Shown: positions 26,643 through 35,576, numbered from the stretch's first letter. The stretch is DNA of 64,000 nucleotides from G963676655 sp963676655 (GCA_963676655.2 CAXXKX010000005.1:310001-374000); one strand, 5' to 3'. A program made the numbers and translations. Notes: generated by a model from the letters alone, not told the origin.

Positions 26643-28511
26643 AGCGTACACTATTCAGCGGAGACTCCCAGATATTCCATGAATAGTTGATCTCTGGCTA
26701 CTGATTCGGTTGACCATCGGTAATTGGCCACTGCTGTTTGCACGTTTGTCGTTTCAATGCAATCAAACCAGTCCAGAATTTGAGCAAGGGAGCGTTGCTC
26801 AAGCCACTTTTTCAGTTTGTTTTCAAGTTTGATCAGTGCCTTGCTCTTCCCTGGTTCATTGATGCCAAGCCGAGCTTGCACCTCGCTTATTTTCTTTGTC
26901 AAAAAGCAATGGTATCCCAGTGTGATAAACTGTGTAAATTGTCTTCCTCTCAGGTTATCGGGATACCATGTGCGCGGCCTGGCTCCGTCAAGTCCTCCTT
27001 TTTGAATGGCAAACAACTCCTCTATTTTTTCCCGCAATCGATAGTTTTCAAGTGCGGTAAACGTGTCCATAGTCTGATTGCTGACGAGGGCAAAATAACC
27101 GAAATATTTCTTTGCAGCGGCGATAGCGTTGTCGTTGAAGCCTATCTTTAATTGTCCGCCACGCCCTTTTTTTGAGCAGATCAGATACTTGTCTATTTTC
27201 CTCTGCGCTGATTTCGTAAACTCAGTTGTCCCGGCTTCTATTTGCGCCTTGAGTTCAAGCAAGTCCTTGCGGAAAGCGAGTTCTTTCTTGGCTTCGTTGT
27301 CGGGAGAATAGAATACATGTACATACAGACGGCGCGTGAGAGTCTCTTTTTCTCCGGCGGCTTTGCCGTTGCGCGACCGCTGACGTTCCCGACTGAACTC
27401 GTGCATTCTGAGTGCGGTAGCTCCGCAGACGGTTGGGTCAAAAGGACACGTACTTGACATGCTCTCAATCTGAGTTCGAAGTGCGTCTACTGTTTCGCGA
27501 ACCCAAATCACATCGGGATCGACCAGTGTCAGAAATTTTATGTTGTGCAAGACAAATTCCATCATGTTTTTTTGGCTGTAATAGCCGTTGTCGGTAACGA
27601 TCAGAGGACTTTCCAGATTGAGACACTTGAGTTGATCGATAGTATTTTCAATGGATATGACATCCGGTACATTGCCGGGCTGTTTGGCAAACGCCAGCGG
27701 TTCGCGATCCTTCACGGAATACAACGTCAACAGCTTGATTGTATTCAGTCCGTCGCCGTCCTTATTGAATCCCCGCCGTGCTTCCGTTTGGTTTTCGGAG
27801 TAGGTAGAAATCGTAGTTGAGTCGAATGCCAGCACCATGGACTTGTCCAGATGTTCCGCCCGGGACGAAAAATAACTTTGAACTCCATCTTCATTGCGTC
27901 CAACATCCTTGAACAAGTCACTATACACATCCTCACTAATCCCCTCACTATACGGAAGCGTATGCATTACCTGCCAGCTCTCAAGCCGTGGCAGCGTGTT
28001 GCCGCCTGTCCCGATCCAGTAGCGGGCAATAGAGAGAATTTTGGCGGCATCCCCCTCTCTGAACGATGAAAATACGTCATTATCAATGCCCGAGGTTTTC
28101 CCGACCCAGTCCAGAATGTCAGTGAGACCGGTGTGCATGCGTACCGCACCGACAAAGCTTTTCTCGCCCTTGCGCTTTTTGGGGCGTGTGGGCAACATTT
28201 CCTGCGTTCCTGACTTGATTTTCCCCTTGAGTTTCTGGCTGACAGTATAGGTCTTTCGGATTTTTGCGTTATACGCCGTTATTCGCTCATAAACATAAAT
28301 ATCGCCGTTTGGACGTCTTTCACGCCGTTCTCCAATGTGAGTTTTTCCAGTTATTCTTTTAGGCATTGCTCAATCTCCTTTTTAAAGTGGTAGTATTACT
28401 ATAATACGTACACGTTTAAAATCAAGAAAAAAGAGTACAATTTCAGCAAGAAATCCTACTCTTGGAATTATTTTTCGCTTAAAGTGTGCGCTTTAGCCGA
28501 CTTTCAGGATA
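26624..28511 (-). mobile_element. IS1634-type insertion sequence, about 1.89 kb
   Basis: Inverted ends of 29 bp flank the transposase gene: 26624-26652 (TATCCTGAAAGTCGGCTAAA...) and 28483-28511 (its reverse complement with one mismatch). The transposase fills nearly the whole element on the minus strand. A target duplication could not be read with confidence; IS1634 relatives are known for variable and sometimes very long ones. Confidence 0.85.
26651..28366 (-). CDS. IS1634-family DDE transposase
   Basis: An intact 571-residue transposase. The N-terminal part carries YVYERITAYNAKIRKTYTV, followed by a helical domain. The RNase H-like core shows LAFDSTTISTYSE (first Asp), PLIVTDNGYYSQKNMMEF (second Asp) and the C-terminal YRLREKIEELFAIQKGGLDGARPR block with the Y-x2-R-x3-E-x6-K signature of IS4-superfamily elements. 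No frameshift or internal stop is seen, so the element may still be active. AGGAGAT lies just before ATG 28366. Confidence 0.93.
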   Translation of the reverse strand: MPKRITGKTHIGERRERRPNGDIYVYERITAYNAKIRKTYTVSQKLKGKIKSGTQEMLPTRPKKRKGEKSFVGAVRMHTGLTDILDWVGKTSGIDNDVFSSFREGDAAKILSIARYWIGTGGNTLPRLESWQVMHTLPYSEGISEDVYSDLFKDVGRNEDGVQSYFSSRAEHLDKSMVLAFDSTTISTYSENQTEARRGFNKDGDGLNTIKLLTLYSVKDREPLAFAKQPGNVPDVISIENTIDQLKCLNLESPLIVTDNGYYSQKNMMEFVLHNIKFLTLVDPDVIWVRETVDALRTQIESMSSTCPFDPTVCGATALRMHEFSRERQRSRNGKAAGEKETLTRRLYVHVFYSPDNEAKKELAFRKDLLELKAQIEAGTTEFTKSAQRKIDKYLICSKKGRGGQLKIGFNDNAIAAAKKYFGYFALVSNQTMDTFTALENYRLREKIEELFAIQKGGLDGARPRTWYPDNLRGRQFTQFITLGYHCFLTKKISEVQARLGINEPGKSKALIKLENKLKKWLEQRSLAQILDWFDCIETTNVQTAVANYRWSTESVARDQLFMEYLGVSAE

Positions 28512-28798
28512 TTATCCGTAAACAATTTAGTTTCTTTAAATGGGAATATATTTCCTGTCTGGCGCCTTACTTATTCTGGACCATGCTGTTCATCAGCAAC
28601 AATAACCATAAAGGGATGAGCAATCTGCTGATTGAACCGATGATAATTTTCGCGGGCATTATTCTCTCTTTTTCATTAAGGTCATATCTCGCGATAAAAC
28701 ATAATAAGAACTCTAAGTTTATTGCGTTGTTATTCTGCATCGGCATTATGACATTGACTTTTATTATTTGGGGAACAATGCCGGGGTTTTCGAGGTGA
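28512..28798 (+). pseudogene. 3' part of the IS-interrupted small membrane-protein gene
   Basis: The frame continues from the IS edge as IIRKQFSFFKWEYISCLAPY and has three hydrophobic segments, ending at TGA 28796-28798. A GTG start within the IS inverted repeat could in principle express it, but no ribosome site is there. Together with 26517-26623 it would make a protein of about 130 residues. Confidence 0.55.
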
Positions 28799-28876
28799 TT
28801 TTACGGGCTATTCAAGTTTAACGCCAATGCGAAAGTCTCAAACAATATCCCTGTATAGAATATATGGATTCCCCAT

Positions 28877-29126
28877 GGGAGCGCCGCAGGCCACTGCGGC
28901 ATCTCTCGAAAGACCGGCAAGTAGCAAAAGATATATTTTCAAAATAAACTATATCGTCAATCGGGTGAAAAAACATGCTTATGTGGCTCATGCCGCAGTG
29001 GCCTGCGGCGCTCCGAAAGAATACTTATGCCGCTGTGGCCTGCGGCGCTCCGAAAGAATACTTATGCCGCTGTGGCCTGCGCGCTCCGAAAGAATACTTA
29101 TGCCGCAGTGGCCTGTGGCGCTTCCA
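28877..29126. repeat. 37-bp tandem repeat with an inverted outlier
   Basis: The unit ATGCCGCTGTGGCCTGCGGC...CTCCGAAAGAATACTT occurs at 28990, 29027, 29064 (one base short) and partially at 29100. Position 28877-28902 carries its first 22 bases inverted, so the RNA could form a long hairpin. A frame reading through it (28827-29159) has no ribosome site and low-complexity content, so it is not annotated as a gene. Confidence 0.85.
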
Positions 29127-29136
29127 TATCTACAAA

Positions 29137-30858
29137 TTAATCTATTAGTTCAACCTTAAACAAGCCGCGGACGGAGTTCATGAGCTTGATGGGGGCTTTT
29201 TTCAGGTCGTTGACGGTTAAAACCCGCTCTTGAAGTTTGCCGGTTTCGAGCAGGTGGCGGCGCATGGTTCCGGCAAGCAATCCCGAACTGATCGGCGGCG
29301 TGTACCAGATACCATCCAGACAGACCGCGATATTGGCGATAGTAGCTTCGGTGACTTCGCCCCTTTCGTTATAAAGAATAACGTCATCAACCTCTCCCAT
29401 ATTAGCCCGATGCTGGTCGTATATCTTGCGATTTGTCGTTTTATGGTAGAGAAACGGGTTGTTTGAATTGACCGGAACGGACGCCAGTTTGACCCGGCGC
29501 AGCGGATTTTCCTTCGGTAACGGCACTGCCGTAATATTAATTACCCCGTCCTTTGTGCAGAGAACACGAACCCGCATCGGCCCGGACCATGATTTGGCTT
29601 CCTGTTCCAGTCTAGTTTTGAAATTACTTATATCGAAATCGAAATATTCAGCGGATGCGGTCACCCGGTCCAGATGTTCCCGCCAGAGATAAAAACCTTT
29701 ATCGGGGAACCAGCTCATGGTTTCCAGCAATTCAAATTCGGCTATATCTCTTGAAAGGACATCGGCCTTATGCAGGCACTCCCGGTATTCATCCTCAAAT
29801 TGCGAATCAGCGACCAGGCCGCTGCCGACATGATATATCGTCTTATCCGGAAAAATCGTCGCGGTCCGGATCGGCACATTAAACACACAATCCCCGCCCG
29901 GCAACACAATGCCGAACGCCCCGCAATAGACGCCGCGCGGCGCGGTTTCAAGTCGATTGATAATCTTCATGGTACTGACCTTGGGCGCGCCGGTGACCGA
30001 GCCGCAGGGAAACAGCCCTTTGAAGATATCAACTAAAGACGTTGCTGCCGGCAGTTCGGCTTCGATTACCGAAGTCATCTGCCATACCGTCGGATATTTT
30101 TCAACCGTAAACAACTCAGGTTCGCGCACAGTGCCGCCGACCGCGATCCGGCCGACATCGTTACGCAGCAGATCGACAATCATCAGGTTTTCCGCCCGAT
30201 CCTTTTCACTGGAAGCAAGTTCTTCTTGTAAAAGTCTATCATCATCAAGCGTCATACCGCGCGGCCTGGTGCCTTTCATCGGGCGCGTCGTGATAGTTTT
30301 GTCATGAAGCGCAAAAAAGAGTTCCGGCGAAGCCGAGACAATTGAAAAATCGTCACTTTGCATGAAGCCGCAATAGTTTGACGCCTGCGCCTGTCGGAGA
30401 TGGTTGTAACAAGCAGGAATATCCCCATGAAATTCCGTCCGCAAAGGAAAAGTCAGATTGACCTGATAGGTATTGCCCCGGCTGATTTCCTCCTGAACCG
30501 TTTCAAAGGCCGTTAGATAACGCTCCTGTTCCCAATCCGGGCGCCATTGTCCGAACGCAAACTCCCCCTGCCCCGCGCACTCCTGATCCTCCGGCTCACG
30601 CGCCAGAGCGAAGCACAACAAAGGCAGACGCCCGGCGTTTTCGAACGTAGTCAAGGCAGGATCAAAAGCCGGGGCGGCCTCGTAAGCGATAAAACCCACC
30701 GCGTAAAAACCGTCTTTAGCCGCTTGTTCAACCTGACGCAACGCCGGAATCACCTCGTCAAGCGCAGCGGCAACTATTACTTTCTTAAACCGATTGAACT
30801 CCAAACCCTTATCAGGAATCAACGGATGCTTAAAATCTATTTTTGCTTTCAGATTCAT
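29137..30858 (-). CDS. pabBC: Aminodeoxychorismate synthase component I fused to 4-amino-4-deoxychorismate lyase
   Basis: A 573-residue fusion. Residues about 1-360 are a chorismate-binding PabB module: ISRGNTYQVNLTFP, RPMKGTRPRG, RAENLMIVDLLRNDVGRI and GSVTGAPKVSTMKIINRLE are diagnostic. Residues about 375-573 are a fold-type IV PLP aminotransferase-like lyase (YNERGEVTEATIANIAV, ISSGLLAGTMRRHLL). Together they turn chorismate plus ammonia into 4-aminobenzoate for folate. The glutaminase subunit PabA is not in the window. The gene stands alone on the minus strand beside the repeat-rich stretch 30866-30960. Confidence 0.94.
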   Translation of the reverse strand: MNLKAKIDFKHPLIPDKGLEFNRFKKVIVAAALDEVIPALRQVEQAAKDGFYAVGFIAYEAAPAFDPALTTFENAGRLPLLCFALAREPEDQECAGQGEFAFGQWRPDWEQERYLTAFETVQEEISRGNTYQVNLTFPLRTEFHGDIPACYNHLRQAQASNYCGFMQSDDFSIVSASPELFFALHDKTITTRPMKGTRPRGMTLDDDRLLQEELASSEKDRAENLMIVDLLRNDVGRIAVGGTVREPELFTVEKYPTVWQMTSVIEAELPAATSLVDIFKGLFPCGSVTGAPKVSTMKIINRLETAPRGVYCGAFGIVLPGGDCVFNVPIRTATIFPDKTIYHVGSGLVADSQFEDEYRECLHKADVLSRDIAEFELLETMSWFPDKGFYLWREHLDRVTASAEYFDFDISNFKTRLEQEAKSWSGPMRVRVLCTKDGVINITAVPLPKENPLRRVKLASVPVNSNNPFLYHKTTNRKIYDQHRANMGEVDDVILYNERGEVTEATIANIAVCLDGIWYTPPISSGLLAGTMRRHLLETGKLQERVLTVNDLKKAPIKLMNSVRGLFKVELID

Positions 30859-30865
30859 TTTATTA

Positions 30866-30960
30866 ATTAGAAATTAGAATTTAGAAATTAGAACAAAGCT
30901 TAGAAACTGGCACCACTCACCACTCACCACTCACCACTCACCACTCACCACTCTTCACTC
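30866..30960. repeat. Micro-tandem repeats (ATTAGAA words, then CACCACTCAC words)
   Basis: 30866-30891 repeats TTAGAAAT-like 7-8-bp units, and 30911-30956 repeats a 10-bp CACCACTCAC unit about five times. The second kind recurs over 120 bp at 52845-52968. On the minus strand the 10-bp unit reads GGTGAGTGGTGAG, giving a TGA in every frame. Confidence 0.8.
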
Positions 30961-31023
30961 TTCCATCTGCTGTTATTCTACATTCTCAAGCGTCATATAC
31001 AAGCGTAATTCTAAAAAATCAAC

Positions 31024-31052
31024 TTGACAAAAGGTTGCGCCTAGTTTAAAAT
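31024..31052 (+). promoter_or_regulatory. Sigma70-type promoter of the phosphoesterase gene
   Basis: A perfect TTGACA (31024-31029), a 17-bp spacer and TAAAAT (31047-31052). Transcription would start near 31059, after the first in-frame ATG at 31056, which rules that start out. Confidence 0.75.
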
Positions 31053-31088
31053 ACGATGACAATCAACATTCTGATGAAAGACACCGGC

Positions 31089-32849
31089 ATGAAAAAGATC
31101 ATTTTATTGTTACTTCTGGGGATATCTTCCGCAATAACCGCTGATGAAGCGAAAATCGGCCACAACATTAGCAGCAAAGTCAAACCCTGGACCGACAAAC
31201 CGCTGCTGGATTCCGGCGATAAATTCCATTTCGCGATATTCAGCGATAACACAGGGGAAAGTCGCGAAGGAGTTTTTGCCGAAGCGGTTGAAAAGGTCAA
31301 CCTGCTGCAACCGGCCTTCGCGATCTGTGTCGGCGACCTGATTCAGGGCTACAAGAATGGACCGGACAAAATTTCCGCCGAATGGGATGAATTCAACCGG
31401 ATACTCAATAAACTTGATATGCGTTTTTATTATGTCCCCGGCAATCATGATATTATCAGACATGCATATCCCAACCTGTATAAAGAATGGATCAGACGGT
31501 TCGGCGCAAGTTATTATTCTTTTGTTTACAAGGACGTCATGTTCCTGATCCTGCATACTCAGGAAACCGGTCCGGCCGGCCTTGGCACCAAACAAATCGA
31601 ATGGGCGTTGAATGTTATCAGGAACTCAAAAGAGCGGGAAATTTTCGTTTTTCTGCATCAGCCGCTATGGATAAAAACAAAAAGATATGAGAAATCAGGT
31701 TTTAAAGAAATAATGGAGGCTTTGAAAAACCGAAGACACACCGTGTTTGCCGGTCATTATCATTCATACGCCTGGTATTCCATCAATCAGCAGAAATACA
31801 TCCGGCTGTCAGTGACCGGCGGCATCAAATGGGAAAAATACAACGTTTTCGATCATATTATGTGGGTGACGGTCAGAAAAAATAAGCGTCCGGTAATCGC
31901 CTGCCTGAAACTTGACGGCATCGAACGCGACGACGCGATCAATGACTCGCTCGGCTCCTTAATCAAAACCATGAAAGTTGCCAGGCTGACCACCTCCAAA
32001 TACAGCTTGACCATCAGTAATCCGCTGCAACAGGCGGTCAGTTACAATATTGACATAAATTCACTGGGAACAGCCTGGATGTTTGACAAAGAAGACTTCA
32101 AAGGCAAACTTAACCCCGGCCAGAAAATTGAAATATCCGGTGTCCTGTCCGGCAACCGATACCCGGCACCAACCACTCAGGGATTCTTTGTTATCGATGG
32201 TAAAAAATGTAAATTCAAACTCACTCAGGGAATTTTCCTGCAGGTAACCCGTGAGCATTTGACTTACAAGTCAACCAATGAAAAAAACGTTATTGACGGC
32301 AAACTGGACGAACCGGTATGGCAAACCGCACCGACGTTAAGTCATTTTATCAACAAATCAACTTTCCGCCGGGATAAAACCGGCACCAAAGCATGGATCA
32401 CCGGTGACCGGGACAATCTCTACATAGCAGTAAAATGTCCAGAACCTGATATGTCAAAAATTGTTGCCGGCAAGAAAGGCCGTGATGCCAATATATGGTG
32501 GGAGGATAATGTTGAAATTTTCATCGACGCCAACCTTGACCACAAGACATATTTTCAATTTGCGGTCAACCCGAACAACGCAATTTACGACGGAAACAAC
32601 CAACGCAGGAAAAAGTTCAACGCAAACATTATAAGCGCGGTCCTTAAAAATGCCGACAACTGGGTTTGGGAAATAGCGATACCATGGAAAGATTTGAATG
32701 TCAAGAATCCGCCGGCAAAAAAACTTGGCATATTGTTCTGCCGCAACCGGCCTGGACGGGAAAAAATAACCCAGGCCCCGGTTACCGGCAGCGACAACCA
32801 TCACGTTCCGCAGCTATTTTCCGACATTAAACTCAGCCAAATCGAGTAG
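31089..32849 (+). CDS. Secreted calcineurin-like metallophosphoesterase with C-terminal CBM9-like domain
   Basis: The start is ATG 31089, because the promoter at 31024-31052 would begin RNA downstream of the earlier ATG, and because the signal peptide (MKKIILLLLLGISSAITA) starts there. In the 586-residue product the metallophosphoesterase motifs are FAIFSDN (with Asn replacing the usual His), VCVGDLIQG-like CVGDL, YVPGNHDI, FLHQPLW and FAGHYHS. A C-terminal family-9 carbohydrate-binding-like domain follows (about residues 405-586: DGKLDEPVWQTA, WWEDNVEIFIDANLD). The altered first metal motif makes catalysis less certain. The stop codon abuts the group II intron. Confidence 0.82.
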   Translation: MKKIILLLLLGISSAITADEAKIGHNISSKVKPWTDKPLLDSGDKFHFAIFSDNTGESREGVFAEAVEKVNLLQPAFAICVGDLIQGYKNGPDKISAEWDEFNRILNKLDMRFYYVPGNHDIIRHAYPNLYKEWIRRFGASYYSFVYKDVMFLILHTQETGPAGLGTKQIEWALNVIRNSKEREIFVFLHQPLWIKTKRYEKSGFKEIMEALKNRRHTVFAGHYHSYAWYSINQQKYIRLSVTGGIKWEKYNVFDHIMWVTVRKNKRPVIACLKLDGIERDDAINDSLGSLIKTMKVARLTTSKYSLTISNPLQQAVSYNIDINSLGTAWMFDKEDFKGKLNPGQKIEISGVLSGNRYPAPTTQGFFVIDGKKCKFKLTQGIFLQVTREHLTYKSTNEKNVIDGKLDEPVWQTAPTLSHFINKSTFRRDKTGTKAWITGDRDNLYIAVKCPEPDMSKIVAGKKGRDANIWWEDNVEIFIDANLDHKTYFQFAVNPNNAIYDGNNQRRKKFNANIISAVLKNADNWVWEIAIPWKDLNVKNPPAKKLGILFCRNRPGREKITQAPVTGSDNHHVPQLFSDIKLSQIE

Positions 32850-34733
32850 GAGACCGCTCATTATTTGAACAGTCGTCCTCTCACACCACCGTACGTGCCG
32901 TTCGGCATACGGCGGTTCAGTAGCTTGAGTGTAGAAAATTGTAGCGTTTGTAAATATCTGTATACCCTAGTTTTTCCAGGTAATTATTAGTCATTGTAGT
33001 GCTCAATATCCAACTATTGGCTACGTGCCAATAGCCTTTTCTGGTATTTGCCCATTCCCACGATTTCTCTTTGGAGACGCCAAATTTCTGTAGATTCGCA
33101 AACTTTGTCCTTACTCGTTTCCACTGTTTCCAGATATAAGTTCGGATTTTGCGCCGCAACCATTCACTTGAACGTTGCATAAATGATTTCATATTAGCTA
33201 TTGCGTAATAATTTACCCAACCATTAGTGTATTGGCGTAATTTCAGCAATACATATTCTACAGAACGTCCTTGATTTCTCCGGAGTAATTCTCGTACACG
33301 TCGCTTGAAGCGGTCTATAGACTTCTCATGAACACGAATACCAGCTTGCCCGGCATTTGTACTATGCAAGGCAAAGCCAAGAAACTTTAACCTCAAAGGA
33401 CTTCCTGATTTACTTTTGGTTTCGTTGACCTTGAGTTTAAGCTTCGTTTCAAGGTAGTGTGTTACGCTGGACAGTACTCTTTCGGCGCTACGTTGGCTTT
33501 TGACGTAGATATTTACATCATCAGCATAGCGAATAAATTTGTGTCCTCGACATTCCAGTTCCCTATCAAAAGCTGTCAGGTAAATATTGCTCAGCAATGG
33601 AGACAGGTTGCCCCCCTGCGGGCTTCCCTCGTCTGTGCGAGTGCGAACCCCATTTATCATTACCCCGCTTTTCAAATAGCGTTTTATCAGGTTGATCACA
33701 CGTTTATCATGGATTGTATCGCGCAGAACATTCAGTAATATATCGTGATTAATCGTATCGAAATATTTACTCAAGTCAAGGTCAACCACTTGATGATAGC
33801 CTTGATTGTAGTATGTCTGTGCCTGCTTTATAGCCTGATGGGCACTGCGTTTGGGGCGAAACCCATAACTGTTCTCTGAAAATTCAAGCTCAAATATGGG
33901 GCTTAAAACCTGTGAGATAGCCTGTTGTACCATACGGTCCATGACTGTCGGTACTCCTAATAATCTCACGCCTCCATCGGGTTTTGGTATTTCTACTCGA
34001 CGTACTGGCTTTGGTCGGTAAGTCTCATTGCGCAGACTTTCAAGAAAACTTTCTTTGTGCTCCTTTAGATAGGATAATAGTTGGTCTGTGGACATACCAT
34101 CCACACCTGCTGATCCTCCTTTTCTTCTGACCTGCTGGAAAGCCTTATTGAGATTATTACGCTCAATTATTGCCTCAAACAAGCCAGTACCGTCTTCCAG
34201 GTCAGCTTCCCGTACAAACATGCTCCGCACTCCTGAGTTATCTTCGACTTCCAGTCTATCATCTCTCAGGCAGTTCCGTTTCTGGATTTTCTGCTCTCGA
34301 CACATGTTTGACCTTTCACTATTGAAAGAACGACTACTGTTCGGTCCTTCCTGTAAATACTATACAGTACTATGACCTCTGCTGACTTCTCATCGCTCAG
34401 CCGCAACATCACTGCGCGGGTTGAACTTATCGCCTGTTGACAACCTCGTTCGTACCAATGAGACCTCCCCGGATAAGAACGATAACTTTCATCCCATATA
34501 CCCGGTGCATTTACACCTCAAGGTTCGGGCAGTATTGGACTTTGCTTTGTTTAGCAAGCTCGTCCGCCTTGAATATGCCTTGTATGCACTTCCTGTTCGT
34601 CGGGCCGGGAATTTGCGTCCGACTTCCTTCAGATTCCACCTCGCGATGGACACCCTTGTCATTCGCTAACAGTTCCTACTGCCAAGCCTGTAACGGACTT
34701 TCACCGTCAAGTTATCGCCCATGCCGGGCGTAC
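32847..34733 (-). mobile_element. Group II intron, class C-like, inserted behind a terminator
   Basis: On the minus strand the 5' end reads GTACGCCCGGCATGGGCGAT, close to the GUGCG consensus of bacterial introns. The 3' end has a domain V-like hairpin (GCCGTATGCCGAACGGCACG... at about 32880-32918), then a short domain VI-like region. The length of about 1.89 kb and the maturase without an endonuclease domain fit class C. The 5' junction lies five to ten bases after the terminator at 34738-34765, the known target preference of class C introns. The exact 3' junction, within 32846-32852, overlaps the phosphoesterase stop codon. Confidence 0.85.
32917..34305 (-). CDS. ltrA: Group II intron reverse transcriptase/maturase
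   Basis: A 462-residue intron-encoded protein. The RT fingers and palm are complete (AGVDGMSTDQLLSYL, RPKPVRRVEIPKPDGGVRLLGVPTV, GFRPKRSAHQAI, DLDLSKYFDTINHD, GSPQGGNLSPLLSNIYL). The catalytic YADD is at residues 260-263. The maturase X domain ends with GYWHVANSWILSTTMTNNYL-LEKLGY. No HNH endonuclease domain follows, as in class C proteins. The frame is intact, so the intron may be mobile and self-splicing with its help. Confidence 0.96.
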   Translation of the reverse strand: MCREQKIQKRNCLRDDRLEVEDNSGVRSMFVREADLEDGTGLFEAIIERNNLNKAFQQVRRKGGSAGVDGMSTDQLLSYLKEHKESFLESLRNETYRPKPVRRVEIPKPDGGVRLLGVPTVMDRMVQQAISQVLSPIFELEFSENSYGFRPKRSAHQAIKQAQTYYNQGYHQVVDLDLSKYFDTINHDILLNVLRDTIHDKRVINLIKRYLKSGVMINGVRTRTDEGSPQGGNLSPLLSNIYLTAFDRELECRGHKFIRYADDVNIYVKSQRSAERVLSSVTHYLETKLKLKVNETKSKSGSPLRLKFLGFALHSTNAGQAGIRVHEKSIDRFKRRVRELLRRNQGRSVEYVLLKLRQYTNGWVNYYAIANMKSFMQRSSEWLRRKIRTYIWKQWKRVRTKFANLQKFGVSKEKSWEWANTRKGYWHVANSWILSTTMTNNYLEKLGYTDIYKRYNFLHSSY

Positions 34734-34737
34734 TAAA

Positions 34738-34765
34738 GAAAAAGGGCTCCCCGTTAAGGGAGCCC
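34738..34765 (-). terminator. Rho-independent terminator of the Spy-like gene and intron target
   Basis: GGGCTCCC (34744-34751) pairs with GGGAGCCC (34758-34765) across six bases. On the minus strand the stem is followed by TTTTTCTTTA, a classic terminator. The group II intron starts immediately after it. Confidence 0.9.
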
Positions 34766-34791
34766 AAGGAGGGGGAAGAGATTTTTAAATC

Positions 34792-35424
34792 TTATTCAGT
34801 GTCGGAAGACTCATGGCGAGGACCACGGGGACCGCGGGGACCACGTCCGCCCATGCGACCTTCACCACGCTGTCCGCCACGGCTCTTACGGGCTTCCTGC
34901 ATCTTCTTGAAGTTTTCTTCGCCAACAATTTCTTTGATCTTGGCTTCAAACTTTACCCGGGCAGCTTCGCGTTCTTTCTGCATTTCTTCATGGAGGGCTT
35001 TCAATTTGGTCTTCTGTTCTTCGGTCAGATTCAAGCCCTGCAGCATGCCGCCTTTGCCGCCTTTACCGCCTTTACCGCTACGATTACCCATGCGTTTCTG
35101 ACGAGCTTCCTGCATTTTTGTGAAATTATCTTCACCGACAATCGCCTTGATTTTGGGAGCATAGCTTTCAGCGATAGCTTTCATTTTTTCCATCTTGTTC
35201 TCAGCGTCTGATTTTTTTACAGCGTCCATTTCTTTTCTCATTGCCTGCATTAGCTCCTTGAGCTGAGCCCGGTCTTCTTTTGAAAGGTCCTGAAGGAATT
35301 CCGGCATTTTTCCGCCGCGGCGACCTTTTTGTTTGCTTTCCTGATCAGCTGCGAACAGTCCGGTTGCGGTTAATGAGAGACCTGCTACGATTCCAAGCAT
35401 CATAATTTTTTTCAAACTTTTCAT
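34792..35424 (-). CDS. Periplasmic Spy/CpxP-like LTxxQ-repeat protein
   Basis: The 210-residue protein has a signal peptide (MKSLKKIMMLGIVAGLSLTATGLFA). Two related helical repeats follow (about residues 40-105 and 128-180). Each ends in IVGE(D/E)NF-KMQEARxxR, and the second begins NLTEEQKTKLKALHEEMQ, the LTxEQ motif of Spy/CpxP proteins. A glycine/arginine-rich linker and tail (RGPRGPRGPR) complete it. Spy-type proteins are periplasmic chaperones or metal-stress sensors. The duplication plus basic tails is unusual. AAAGGATTTAAAA precedes the ATG. Confidence 0.8.
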   Translation of the reverse strand: MKSLKKIMMLGIVAGLSLTATGLFAADQESKQKGRRGGKMPEFLQDLSKEDRAQLKELMQAMRKEMDAVKKSDAENKMEKMKAIAESYAPKIKAIVGEDNFTKMQEARQKRMGNRSGKGGKGGKGGMLQGLNLTEEQKTKLKALHEEMQKEREAARVKFEAKIKEIVGEENFKKMQEARKSRGGQRGEGRMGGRGPRGPRGPRHESSDTE

Positions 35425-35546
35425 TTTTAAATCCTTTCGTTTTTGATGACTTTGTTTGCCATTCTCATGAGTTGCTGTTAATTAATACAACTTCTCAAAT
35501 CAATTTCTTACACGTGTTTTTCTTTTTTTTTATTTTTCTTAGCAAC

Positions 35547-35576
35547 TCATATCTAGTTGTTTATATAAGTCGTCAA
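35547..35576 (-). promoter_or_regulatory. Possible promoter of the Spy-like gene
   Basis: On the minus strand TTGACG (35571-35576) lies 17-18 bp ahead of GATATG/ATATGA near 35547-35553, leaving a 5' leader of about 115 bases. Confidence 0.45.

Noticed and set aside
28827..29159. 110-residue open frame downstream of the IS
   Set aside because: Most of it is the 37-bp tandem repeat and its inverted copy, with no ribosome site.
30911..30956. CRISPR-like short repeats (CACCACTCAC)
   Set aside because: Units are contiguous 10-mers without spacers, so it is a micro-tandem repeat and not a CRISPR array.
31056..31088. Earlier ATG for the phosphoesterase
   Set aside because: The predicted transcription start (about 31059) lies after it, and the signal peptide begins at 31089.
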